DNA from: a virus
IMG/VR virus record: IMGVR_UViG_3300027917_002335
Coordinates: 1 to 64,000 of that record
Length of the DNA stretch: 64,000 bases
Reading direction: 5' to 3' (one strand)
The first letter of the stretch is position 1, and each line of letters begins with the position of its first letter. The position numbers and the translations under genes are program-made. The notes beneath the pieces are model-generated. The model was not told the DNA's origin. It searched no databases and saw only the letters and a program-made list of their open reading frames with translations. This document shows positions 9,470-17,998 of the stretch, one piece after another.

Positions 9470-10123
9470 TTATAACTCACCAAATTTCCATCTAATTTCA
9501 ATATCTTCATCAGGTATTAGCGGTTCATCTATATAGATTCCCGTTCCTCCAACCATCCCACTACCATAGATAGAAACCCTACATAACATTGAATTAGGTT
9601 TACTAGCTTCATGGTAAGAAGGATCGTGTGTAGGACCTGAACTTCCTAAGAATAGACCAAACTCTCTTATCATTGCTCCTGTGGGCAAATTACCTGGAAC
9701 ATTAAATCGACCGGTAAATTCAAGGGTTTGATCTCTCCTCGTTACACTTAATTGGATTCTATTTCCAATTTCGTTAGATAAAGTAGAATCTTCTGGACTT
9801 ACAAGCACAGTATCTGTTATAGTATAATCTGTACTTCCACTTGGTACTCCATAAATTCCACCTGCTCTTTCTACTGATGCGTTGTTAAACATGCATGTAC
9901 CAGCCGCGCCATATCTAGGTTGATACCATAACCCTACATTCCCTGTTCCATAATCACCAGGATCTTTTGGATTATGCCAAGTCTTCCTTCCTCCGAGAAA
10001 ATCTAATATATATTCTTTTCCATCATCAACAAGAAGATTTGGAAATTCTCCCCAAACTTTCTTTTCGTATTTCTTATTTCCTTTTATTATTTCTACTTTT
10101 CCTTCTAATCCAAATAATTTCAT
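9470..10123 (-). CDS. Virion structural protein, tail fibre or collar type
   Basis: About 217 residues, beta-rich, with GAMIREFGLFLG at residues 155-166. The REFGLF pattern is typical of tail fibre proteins that carry a small jelly-roll region after the baseplate genes. The frame also opens at a GTG at 10132, but the ATG at 10123 has a GGAGTG site and forms a TAATG overlap with the upstream stop, so I use it. It lies between the third baseplate protein and the large fibre. Confidence 0.6.
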   Translation of the reverse strand: MKLFGLEGKVEIIKGNKKYEKKVWGEFPNLLVDDGKEYILDFLGGRKTWHNPKDPGDYGTGNVGLWYQPRYGAAGTCMFNNASVERAGGIYGVPSGSTDYTITDTVLVSPEDSTLSNEIGNRIQLSVTRRDQTLEFTGRFNVPGNLPTGAMIREFGLFLGSSGPTHDPSYHEASKPNSMLCRVSIYGSGMVGGTGIYIDEPLIPDEDIEIRWKFGEL

Positions 10124-11949
10124 TATAAACACACTCCAGTTCCTATATTGAATGGCATATCTGGTAAGAAATAATTTTCATACAAATCAGTTACGCCACT
10201 TAAACAATCTGTGTGATTCAAACCCCAACCCCAAGGATATAAGGTTTGCCAATTCTTATTTTTTGTATAACCAGAAACATTTGTTATACCAAATCCATCT
10301 ACAAAACCAGTTCCTTCGGTTGTGTTGTGGAATTTAATGTAACCAACATTTCCGGGAGTATTACCACTTGAAAATTGTGTTTTATTTATAAAAGTTCTTC
10401 TTTTAGAAGCACTTTGATCATAATATATACTTATATGAAACTCATTGTCTGGATAAGAATTATAAATCAAACCACTAGGATCTACTAATCCATTTTGAGA
10501 TTGATTATATTCTATCCAATATAATTCTTCTAAGCCTGTGCCTAAAACGCTACATCTTAATGTTGAACTTTCTGGATGAATCCAAAAGTCTATATGACCA
10601 CTTGTATAAGAGCCAACCATATAATTCATTGAGCTTCCGTTGCCTTTAAGCCTTGCAACATGCCTGAACTTGTCATTAGCGTTGAATATATCAACCGCTC
10701 CGCTAGTTTGCCAGATTCCTGACAAGGCAACGCCTGTAGTTTCGAAATTATCCACCGCTTCAATCCATCCATTATAACATCTGAGTCTACTATTCCAATC
10801 ATCATATATATAATCTAAACTCCCTAAATCCCAATATTTTTTAGTTAAAATTTTAGGTTTTGTCTTCATATAGAAGACTTCTTGTTCGAGAAGATCATCA
10901 AGATTTCCAATATATCTTGTTTCGTAAAATCCTACAAATACACTCACACCAGCTGGTGTAACAGACTGAGCAATATATTTTGCTAATTCTGTGTCTCCTG
11001 CATCAAAAGGAGCACCTAATTCTGCTTCTAAAGGCAAATCAATTTGCCAATGAGGCATTGAATAATGGTATCTTTCTGTGATAATAATAGAAGATTGTGG
11101 CACATTATAGAAATGCGCAAATAATCTTTTAATTTCTGTGATTGTTGGAGTTACCCACCATTTCTGAGTCCAACATTTATTCACAAATTCCCATATCTTA
11201 GCGTTTTGTGCATCTGTTACAGGATATTCAGAATATTTCGTTCTTGTTAATCTTACATCATAACCTTTATCAATTTGGATTCCTTTCTCAGCATTATATC
11301 CACTATAACCATAAGAAGAACATTGCGGACATGTATCTCCAGTATCTGGATCTATTCCACTACCATTACAATATGGACATTTTGCTGGTGCAACCCAAAT
11401 AGAATTTATTATTTCCTTAATCATGTTGTGGATTTTATACATACCTAAAAGCCATATTAGTTGGCTACCAACACTTGCTAAAAGATAAAACTTAACTTTT
11501 CCTCCTCGTTGACCAAGTATTTCAACATTAGATTGCACATCAGTTATTTCATATATCTTATTACCTAAACCAGATATTAACCAACATGCTCCATGTCTTG
11601 TGAATCTAGGAATTTCCAGAGTTGCTTCAACTGTTTCAGAACCTTCTCCATAAGTTTCTTTTGTTAATTCTCTACCAATTTGATTCCAAGTTTCTGTTCC
11701 TGTGACTTCAGCTATTTTACCAGTTATAGTCAATGTTAAATTAGATTCTCTTATTTGTTCGTCTACGATTGCTATTACTGGTCCAGGAGCTGTAACAGTT
11801 CCATACTTAGAAACATTCTTTTGTATGAAACCCTCTGTTCTATTCCATTCAGCAAGTTCGATTATATTTGCTCCAGCGTGAGGTGTTTCTTCTCTAACTC
11901 TTTTGAACGCCGTGTTCACATAATAATCAATTTGGTCACGAATATCCAT
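10123..11949 (-). CDS. Baseplate-associated tail protein with DnaJ-like zinc knuckle and jelly-roll C-terminus
   Basis: This 608-residue protein follows baseplate J, the place where gpI-type or fibre-attachment proteins normally lie. Around residues 188-210 are CPYCNGSG and CPQCSSYGYSG, separated by a short loop, like one zinc finger of DnaJ. The middle has a conserved-looking WWVTPTITEIKRLFAHFY segment. The last 200 residues (FETTGVALSGIWQTSG onward, with HIDFWIHPESS and FHISIYYDQ) look like a concanavalin-type jelly roll that may bind carbohydrate. The function is inferred from position. Confidence 0.6.
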   Translation of the reverse strand: MDIRDQIDYYVNTAFKRVREETPHAGANIIELAEWNRTEGFIQKNVSKYGTVTAPGPVIAIVDEQIRESNLTLTITGKIAEVTGTETWNQIGRELTKETYGEGSETVEATLEIPRFTRHGACWLISGLGNKIYEITDVQSNVEILGQRGGKVKFYLLASVGSQLIWLLGMYKIHNMIKEIINSIWVAPAKCPYCNGSGIDPDTGDTCPQCSSYGYSGYNAEKGIQIDKGYDVRLTRTKYSEYPVTDAQNAKIWEFVNKCWTQKWWVTPTITEIKRLFAHFYNVPQSSIIITERYHYSMPHWQIDLPLEAELGAPFDAGDTELAKYIAQSVTPAGVSVFVGFYETRYIGNLDDLLEQEVFYMKTKPKILTKKYWDLGSLDYIYDDWNSRLRCYNGWIEAVDNFETTGVALSGIWQTSGAVDIFNANDKFRHVARLKGNGSSMNYMVGSYTSGHIDFWIHPESSTLRCSVLGTGLEELYWIEYNQSQNGLVDPSGLIYNSYPDNEFHISIYYDQSASKRRTFINKTQFSSGNTPGNVGYIKFHNTTEGTGFVDGFGITNVSGYTKNKNWQTLYPWGWGLNHTDCLSGVTDLYENYFLPDMPFNIGTGVCL

Positions 11950-11950
11950 T

Positions 11951-13789
11951 TTATCCTACTCCTCTTTGGAGGTTTCTACTTCCTAGGTCAGGTATTTCGT
12001 CGTCAGCTAAATATATATCTTCTTGTTCCCACACTGATTGATCTGACCTTTTAATATAAAGTTCTTTTTGTCTCCATACATTTGGATGTTTCATTATCTC
12101 ATACTCAATACGAGAATAAATAACATTATCTCCAGTTTCTAAAGATTCAAGATAACTTTCAATATTAGCTATTACATCTTCTCTTACTGTAGCAAAATCT
12201 GATAATTCAGTTACATAGATAATACCTTTAATATCTATATCAATTTCTTCTGACTCTAATATTTGGTATTGAATTCCTACTGGACTATATCCTCCGCCAT
12301 CAATATAATCCAATTGACCATCTAACACATCTTTTAGATTCTCAAAACCAAATCCGTCTTCTGGAGATAAAATAACTGTGTAACCAGCACCATTATACCA
12401 ATTTTTAAACATTAAATGTATTCCAGTTGGTTGTTCTTGTGCAACGCCAGACACATATTTATATAAACTATATCTTGAATCTCCTCCACCATAACTTTCA
12501 AGACTTGTTCTAATTTCCCAATAATTTGTAGCAAAGTCTATACCAGTTACACCATCCTCTGGAGGATGACACCATAAATCAAATCTATAAGTTTTAGTTT
12601 TATCCAATCCATTATACTTTAGGTCAAAGTTAATATCTTGAAATCCTGTGAGTCCTGGAATTAAATCAATTTCTTCTATTAAAGTTTCGTCTAAATGTAA
12701 ACCAGTTTGCACAGTGTTTAATCTAATACCACATTTTATTCCTGGTGGTGCATTAACAGCTCTTCCACTTAATGTTATTCTACCTAATGAAAGAACTAAA
12801 TCACCTGGCACAAAAGATTGGCTCCATATTAAACCGTAAGAATCAACTCTTTTCACTGTACCAGTAGTAGGAGAATCCCAATTGAGAACTGAAGTTTGGT
12901 CAACGCCTTTATCTTGATAAACTTTTACTGCTCTGACTCCCTCTATATTTGAAGCTAAATCTTTAACTTTTGCTAAAGTAAATGTTCTATATCTTGCTTC
13001 TAACTGTCTTGCTCTGTAAACATCATCAGATTCTTTATCTGTTCCAGATGTTATATCTTCACTGTTTGTAACAGTTAAGAATGAATATGTAACGCTATTT
13101 GTTATTTCTCCAACTTTTGCATTGCTAACAGCACCAGAAGCAACAGAAGTAACCTCAACCCTTCTTGTAACTTGTCCTTCAACTTCTACATAATATCCTT
13201 CATTCTCAATTATATAACCAGAACTAGCATCGAGCCAATGAATGTTATTGTGATAAGTTTCATCAAACTCCCAAACACTTTCTGGTATTACAGTCAGGTT
13301 TTCTTTTAGAACTTGAACTACGCTTTGGGCATAAGGATAATCACTTGAAAAATAATCATAAGATTCTCCAGTTTTACTTTTAGTTCCTTGAATTCTATAT
13401 GGAATATAAGAATCTTCATCTGCCAAATAAGAATTAAGAGATGACCTAAATTCTGCTCCTTGTGCAATTAAAATTGGTGCTCCATTTATTGTTGCTGTAC
13501 AATCGACATATCCTTCAGCATGTGTAGCACCTCTTCGAGGCATTCCATTTTCTATTCCATGTTTATCAAGCCAAGTACCAACAGCTTGTCTTATAGACAT
13601 TTGTTCTGCTGCTGTTTCTAAAAGTGTTTCATAATAAAATTCGTCAAGGCTGTGAATCTTCATTTGTTGCCAAAGCCAAGAACTAGGAGTAAAGTTAACT
13701 ACATCCATTATATCTTTTGCTTTTTCTTCATAGTCTTCTATAATTTCTTTTGCGCTTCTTGGAGTAAATCCATCATCATTATACGGCAT
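11951..13789 (-). CDS. Baseplate J-like protein
   Basis: Homologue of the Mu gp47/P2 gpJ baseplate wedge family. Signs are an N-terminus ending in QAVGTWLDKHG, the central VTSVASGAVSNAKVGEI, and SGTDKESDDVYRARQLEARY followed by the IEGVRAVKVYQDKG segment. A beta-rich insertion of about 170 residues (roughly 320-490) sits inside the last third, and the C-terminal VREDVIANIESYLESLETGD is usual for the family. Its product joins with gp25/W to form wedges of the contractile baseplate. Confidence 0.88.
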   Translation of the reverse strand: MPYNDDGFTPRSAKEIIEDYEEKAKDIMDVVNFTPSSWLWQQMKIHSLDEFYYETLLETAAEQMSIRQAVGTWLDKHGIENGMPRRGATHAEGYVDCTATINGAPILIAQGAEFRSSLNSYLADEDSYIPYRIQGTKSKTGESYDYFSSDYPYAQSVVQVLKENLTVIPESVWEFDETYHNNIHWLDASSGYIIENEGYYVEVEGQVTRRVEVTSVASGAVSNAKVGEITNSVTYSFLTVTNSEDITSGTDKESDDVYRARQLEARYRTFTLAKVKDLASNIEGVRAVKVYQDKGVDQTSVLNWDSPTTGTVKRVDSYGLIWSQSFVPGDLVLSLGRITLSGRAVNAPPGIKCGIRLNTVQTGLHLDETLIEEIDLIPGLTGFQDINFDLKYNGLDKTKTYRFDLWCHPPEDGVTGIDFATNYWEIRTSLESYGGGDSRYSLYKYVSGVAQEQPTGIHLMFKNWYNGAGYTVILSPEDGFGFENLKDVLDGQLDYIDGGGYSPVGIQYQILESEEIDIDIKGIIYVTELSDFATVREDVIANIESYLESLETGDNVIYSRIEYEIMKHPNVWRQKELYIKRSDQSVWEQEDIYLADDEIPDLGSRNLQRGVG

Positions 13790-14156
13790 TTGGTATTCCC
13801 TCTTCTAATAATACTATATCTCCTAATTTTGATTGAACTGCAACTTTAATATGTAATTGCTGACCATCCCGCCAAGCCTCAATTGAGTCTATCGCAAAAA
13901 TTAATCTTTCTTTTGCTGGATCGAGAGCATCGGCTAATAAGCTCTTTATAACTTCTGTTGGTGCACCGCCACTGTTCATTCTTACCGCAGAACGCAAATC
14001 AAATCCATAGTATAAATTCCATATTTCAGAACCAGTTTGAGTGTTTAACAGATTGTCTATAATTTGATAAAATGCATAATTGTCTTCTATTTCTATGTAA
14101 TCTCCATCCTCCATAATTGGATCACCAGTTCGGAGGTCTAACAGAATTCCAGGCAT
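13779..14156 (-). CDS. Baseplate wedge protein, gp25/GpW family
   Basis: The 125-residue product matches the gp25-like family. The family block is present with NLLNTQTGSEIWNLYYGFDL (residues 37-56), followed by the helix that ends in ADALDPAKERLIF and a final beta-rich part. Wedge proteins of this type connect the hub to baseplate J. The gene is the first one downstream of a strong TATA-type late promoter at 14202-14227 and overlaps baseplate J by 11 nt. Confidence 0.85.
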   Translation of the reverse strand: MPGILLDLRTGDPIMEDGDYIEIEDNYAFYQIIDNLLNTQTGSEIWNLYYGFDLRSAVRMNSGGAPTEVIKSLLADALDPAKERLIFAIDSIEAWRDGQQLHIKVAVQSKLGDIVLLEEGIPNAV

Positions 14157-14201
14157 TTTTTACCATTCCTCACATTTGTCATTTTTTTTCCTTCCTTAAC
14201 C

Positions 14202-14227
14202 TTATATTGTTTTTAAAGTTTATAAAG
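14202..14227 (-). promoter_or_regulatory. Late promoter copy 1, before baseplate operon
   Basis: On the minus strand this reads CTTTATAAACTTTAAAAACA followed by ATATAA. The TATA box TTTATAAA lies at the upstream end and the motif is nearly identical to those at 33910-33935 and 45857-45882. The upstream part overlaps the stop codon of the sulfotransferase gene. The baseplate W start is 45 nt downstream. Confidence 0.7.
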
Positions 14228-14903
14228 TTATGTATTTTTTTATTTTTGTTTTAGTATCCATGTGTTTAATACTTCTCATAACATTCCACAATTCTTTATA
14301 TACATCAAAAGGAACATCAATAAAATCAGCAATCTTCTTCATTTCTGTATCAAAATCATTCATTAAATCGTGGAAGTTAATTCTTAAAACCAATTCTTTA
14401 GGATACTCAGCCAAAAACTCTTCTTCTTTCTTTTCTTTTAACACATTCCAAAATACAACAGTTTTATAATCTTTTGGTACAAAACCAAATTCATCTATAA
14501 AAATTTGCTGAAATGCTTTTGATTTTGAAACCAGATTCTTCCATAATCCATCTTCCCATATTTTTATATGAGAATTTATTCTTTCCATTAAAGGTCTATC
14601 CAATTTTATTATCTTACTATTTGGATATATTTTTATAAATTCTTTAATAAGAAAGATTAATTCTGGACATTTACATATTTCCCATTTATATTTTGGTATA
14701 ATTTTATCCATGTTAATTTTAGGGTATTTGAACCATAAATTCATTCTAACTTCTGGTGGTTCAGAATCGTGTGTATGTAACGACCATAAACCCCAATTAA
14801 GTAATCCTGTTAATAAGAGACATTTATGAACTAAACTTGTTGCTGCTCTACTACCTAATATAATTATCTTATCCTTCCTTAAATTTCTTGTCCATTTAGT
14901 CAA
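14220..14903 (-). CDS. Sulfotransferase-like protein
   Basis: A 227-residue P-loop protein. KIIILGSRAATSLVHKCLLL (residues 12-31) corresponds to the PAPS 5'-phosphosulfate loop, and SKIIKLDRPLMERINSHIKI fits the strand and helix that bind the 3'-phosphate. The C-terminal helix (EMKKIADFIDVPFDVYKELW) is usual in sulfotransferases. The start is TTG with a GAGATGAG site. It is the last gene of the inserted modification block. Target unknown; a tail protein or glycan is likely given the location. Confidence 0.62.
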   Translation of the reverse strand: MTKWTRNLRKDKIIILGSRAATSLVHKCLLLTGLLNWGLWSLHTHDSEPPEVRMNLWFKYPKINMDKIIPKYKWEICKCPELIFLIKEFIKIYPNSKIIKLDRPLMERINSHIKIWEDGLWKNLVSKSKAFQQIFIDEFGFVPKDYKTVVFWNVLKEKKEEEFLAEYPKELVLRINFHDLMNDFDTEMKKIADFIDVPFDVYKELWNVMRSIKHMDTKTKIKKYITL

Positions 14904-15597
14904 TTAACAAACTCATCTCTGTAATAAAATTTTGTATAAATTCGGCGCTATCAAAATCTTGTATTAATTCGTCTAAACCTACAACATCAGTGTCTATGTC
15001 ACCAAACACATAATTGTCTATTCCTTGCCTTCCCATCACATTAACTCTATAAGCATGATATTCATTATCTGGTAATATTGTTTTCATCATTTCTCTATCT
15101 ACATGAAAAAATATATCACTATGAACAGCCATAATCTTATTTGGTATTCCGTTATCAATTACCCACCCAAATAGTTTATCATTTTGTGTTTTTAATCCAT
15201 AGGCTTTATCTTCTACTCCTAAGACAGCATCTTTTCTTATAAGTATATCACAAGGAATACTATAATGTTTTTCAAGAGTATTTTTAACAGCTTGAAAACC
15301 TAATCCTTTCCCCTTTCTATGGAAAACAGCCCAAGAGAAATTCATAGGTTGGTATATCATCGTTTCTGCTTTTATATTTGGAGTATTTATGACATAGGCA
15401 TCATAAGAACCTGCTTGGAAGGTGCTGTTTTTACATTTAAATATTATTGGTTTTGTATGCCATTGATTATAACTAAATCTACCTATTAAATGGCTATCTT
15501 CATAACCAGCTCCAGTTCTTATTCCACTCATTACATTTTTTATTTCAAATAAATCAAAAAATACATCCTGTTGCGATTCGTTTATTTTAACTCTCAT
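14896..15597 (-). CDS. Unrecognised protein in modification block
   Basis: A 233-residue protein with no family I can name with confidence. It lies between two sulfotransferase genes and overlaps both, so it is probably part of the same pathway. The second half (IRKDAVLGVEDKAYGLKTQN and then NKIMAVHSDIFFHVDREMM) has a loose resemblance to the lipoate/biotin ligase fold, where a lysine-bearing strand is followed by an HxxIxxxxD segment, but the diagnostic RRxTGGG motif is missing. Treat that as a weak suggestion only. Confidence 0.5.
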   Translation of the reverse strand: MRVKINESQQDVFFDLFEIKNVMSGIRTGAGYEDSHLIGRFSYNQWHTKPIIFKCKNSTFQAGSYDAYVINTPNIKAETMIYQPMNFSWAVFHRKGKGLGFQAVKNTLEKHYSIPCDILIRKDAVLGVEDKAYGLKTQNDKLFGWVIDNGIPNKIMAVHSDIFFHVDREMMKTILPDNEYHAYRVNVMGRQGIDNYVFGDIDTDVVGLDELIQDFDSAEFIQNFITEMSLLID

Positions 15598-16189
15598 TTA
15601 TTTTCACAATATTTTCTTCATTAAGGTAATTTTTCCAATCACCTATTATTCCTTTTCTACTACAAGGTATTAAACCTATGCTTTCCATAGGCTTAAATCT
15701 TTCACAAACCTTATTTATTTCTTCATCAGTTTTGTGAACATTAAGAAAATTCAACACTTTCTTTATTGTATCATTTAAATTATTCCACATATCTTCATAA
15801 TGAATTAACAAATAGTTAGGATGTTTAAATTCATTATACATTTTCCATTGTGTAACTGTGAAATCAAATAATTGCTTGTCTTCTGATATCTTTCTATTCA
15901 TAAAACTTTCATCTCTTTCCATCTCTACACTATAAATGTACCATATTTTAGATACAAATATATCTTTTAATTCTCTGGTTAAAGAGATTACCTTTGCAAA
16001 TTCACATAAATCTTTTGGATTAACCCAATGACATCTAACTCTTTTGTGCTCTTCTAATAACTTTTTTATATTATCTGGATTTTGTTCTCTTACTGTGATA
16101 GGAATAAATTTAAATTTTAATAAAGATCTTAATATATGGTTTAACCAATTAGAACCGACTCTCATTTGTGTTGATATTATATATTCCAT
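15587..16189 (-). CDS. PAPS-dependent sulfotransferase
   Basis: Clear member of the sulfotransferase family. After the start MEYIISTQMRVGSNWLNHIL the STQMRVGSNWL loop fits the 5'-phosphosulfate binding site, SLTRELKDIFVSKIWY fits the 3'-phosphate strand, LLIHYEDM the core strand, and RKGIIGDWKNYL near the end matches the RKGxxGDWKxxF motif of cytosolic sulfotransferases. The ATG at 16189 is chosen because GGAGC precedes it and an upstream in-frame start has none. It transfers sulfate from PAPS to a hydroxyl or amine; the acceptor is not known. Confidence 0.85.
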   Translation of the reverse strand: MEYIISTQMRVGSNWLNHILRSLLKFKFIPITVREQNPDNIKKLLEEHKRVRCHWVNPKDLCEFAKVISLTRELKDIFVSKIWYIYSVEMERDESFMNRKISEDKQLFDFTVTQWKMYNEFKHPNYLLIHYEDMWNNLNDTIKKVLNFLNVHKTDEEINKVCERFKPMESIGLIPCSRKGIIGDWKNYLNEENIVKINES

Positions 16190-16191
16190 TA

Positions 16192-16617
16192 CTATGCTCC
16201 ATATAATATTTCTCTTATTGCATCTATTCTTGCTTGGCATTCTTCCAAATTTTCAACATTACAATCGTGGCAGAGTATATTTAATTCATTCAATCTTGTA
16301 TGAGTTTCATCGTCTAAACCCATAACAATTGTATATCCACAATCATTAAACCAGTCTTCATCTTCCCTATTTCTTACTTGTGGGAAATCTCTACATATAT
16401 CTGGTCTATTTTCATATATATTACATACCGCCAATCCTTCAGCATCAAAACTTAAGTGTTCACAAGGTTTTCTTGTGCCACCAAGTTCTGGTCTTTTATC
16501 TAAGAAATAACAACACTTACCACATCTTTTACAACTTCCTGTTATGATAAATGGATTATTATCTTTAACCATATCATAAAATTCTTGTATTTTTAAAGGA
16601 CATTCTTTTATCGGCAA
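16192..16617 (-). CDS. YkgJ-family CxxCxxCC protein, copy 2
   Basis: Belongs to the zinc- or iron-chelating YkgJ family (PF03692 type). The motif GSCKRCGKCCYF is at residues 27-38, followed by PCEHLSF, CNIYENRPDICRDFP and a CGY near residue 98, and two more cysteines near the end. Flagellin lysine methylase FliB belongs to the same broad family, so protein methylation is one option; metal chelation is another. The start appears to be TTG with an AGAGGA site. It is paralogous to the next gene upstream (16608-17048). Confidence 0.75.
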   Translation of the reverse strand: MPIKECPLKIQEFYDMVKDNNPFIITGSCKRCGKCCYFLDKRPELGGTRKPCEHLSFDAEGLAVCNIYENRPDICRDFPQVRNREDEDWFNDCGYTIVMGLDDETHTRLNELNILCHDCNVENLEECQARIDAIREILYGA

Positions 16618-17048
16618 TTTTGTAATATATCCTCTATTAATTCTATTCTTAATTTACAAGCTTCTTGATATTTTTGAGTTGGACAGAAATAACATTTTAA
16701 ATTTAATCTGTCTAATGCTTCTTGTTTTTCTAATTCAATATTTGCTCTAAATGTATAACCACAATCTTTATACCACTCTTTATCTTCTTCTGTTTTGTAT
16801 GGTAAAACTGGATGATCTTTACAATTCTGTGGTCTTGTTTTATATATTAAACACACCGCTGTATTACCATCATATCTAAGAAACTCACAAGGTACTCTTT
16901 CTCTTGTTTCCCTATTTATTATAAAATGACAACATTTACCACATCTATTACACTGTCCTTCTCTCATAAATGGATTATTATCTCTTACCATTTCATAATG
17001 TTTTTGTGGATCTACTTCCAATCCATTTCTTAATTTCATTAACACCAT
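16608..17048 (-). CDS. YkgJ-family CxxCxxCC protein, copy 1
   Basis: Paralogue of the downstream gene. EGQCNRCGKCCHF (about residues 30-42) gives the CxxCxxCC core, followed by PCEFLRYD, CLIYKTRPQNCKDHP and CGYTFRA. A tail with CYFCPTQKYQEACKLRI adds three cysteines. Its ATG overlaps the stop codon of the cysteine-repeat protein as TAATG, so the two are probably made together. This coupling suggests a role in metal supply or covalent modification linked to the cysteine-repeat protein or other virion proteins. Confidence 0.75.
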   Translation of the reverse strand: MVLMKLRNGLEVDPQKHYEMVRDNNPFMREGQCNRCGKCCHFIINRETRERVPCEFLRYDGNTAVCLIYKTRPQNCKDHPVLPYKTEEDKEWYKDCGYTFRANIELEKQEALDRLNLKCYFCPTQKYQEACKLRIELIEDILQNCR

Positions 17049-17998
17049 TAGTTATACTCACAACTACACACTTTATCACAGCTACATTCATTGTAACAAT
17101 CACAATCATCATCACAGGTACAATCTGTATTACATCCACAGCCTTGTGATTGACAGGTACATTGATTTTCACAACTACAGTAACCATATTTATTACAACT
17201 ACAATCTAAGCATGTCATCCAACAAACATAATTTAAATCACAGCCACAGTCGGTATTACACCCACAACCTTGAGCTTCGCAAGTACATGCTTCTGTGTTA
17301 CAATCACACTCATTACCACAACTACTATAATATGTGTTGCAGTCACAGTCATTGCCACAATCATTGTCACATAAACATCCTTCGTCTTCGCAAGTACATT
17401 GTGATTCACAGGTACATTGGAATTCACAGGTACATACTAAAGCACAGTGACCAGAACATCCACATATATCTATATTACACGCACAGGAATAATCGTCACA
17501 ACCACAGACAGTATCACATCCACAACCTTCTGCTTGACAGGTACATTGAGCCTCACAATTACAGTAACCAAAACAAGTACAATCGTCATCACAACCACAT
17601 ACCAAATCACAAGAACAGCTGTAAGTTTGACTATATGTATCGCAATCACATTGAGCTACCAGATTATCTATATCAGCATCAATCTCATTTATGTTAACGG
17701 CAGTAATCTCATCACCTGCATCGTGATCACCTGAAGATGCCGTAAGAGACAATGTTGTTCCTGTTTTAGTTGTATCTCCTGCGTCACGATCACCATCTGC
17801 TTCACAATAACAATGATGAGCATTAATAAGAGAATTCTGAGAAATCATATCTTTAAATTTTTGACCCAAAATTTCAGCATCAGCACTGACACTACCTATA
17901 TCGGTGAGTCCAACTCCCCTACCATTTTCCTCGTTGTTAATTTTAGTGATAATTGCGTTAATATCACTGGCAGTTATTTCGTTGTCTTGGGTTACCAT
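17048..17998 (-). CDS. Cysteine-repeat (CxC) protein, about 60 cysteines
   Basis: A 316-residue protein with a striking layout. Residues 1-110 hold two related EITAxxINxI segments (EITASDINAIITKIN and EITAVNINEIDADIDN) and two GDxDAGD stretches, resembling virion-anchoring N-termini. From about residue 115 to the end, 59 cysteines occur almost entirely as CxC pairs spaced by 2-5 residues, often as CTCxxxGCGCxTxCxCD repeated at least four times, with many D, E, N and Q and almost no lysine. No signal peptide is seen. Its start lies inside the end of the radical SAM gene (35-nt overlap) and it has almost no ribosome site, which suggests coupled translation. Likely the substrate of the adjacent radical SAM enzyme; structural virion use is inferred. 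Confidence 0.85.
   Translation of the reverse strand: MVTQDNEITASDINAIITKINNEENGRGVGLTDIGSVSADAEILGQKFKDMISQNSLINAHHCYCEADGDRDAGDTTKTGTTLSLTASSGDHDAGDEITAVNINEIDADIDNLVAQCDCDTYSQTYSCSCDLVCGCDDDCTCFGYCNCEAQCTCQAEGCGCDTVCGCDDYSCACNIDICGCSGHCALVCTCEFQCTCESQCTCEDEGCLCDNDCGNDCDCNTYYSSCGNECDCNTEACTCEAQGCGCNTDCGCDLNYVCWMTCLDCSCNKYGYCSCENQCTCQSQGCGCNTDCTCDDDCDCYNECSCDKVCSCEYN

Noticed and set aside
17146-17734. Plus-strand open frames rich in Tyr/His/Asn or Thr/Ile opposite the cysteine-repeat gene
   Set aside because: They are antisense shadows of the CxC repeat codons. No ribosome site precedes them and their composition follows from the repeat on the other strand.
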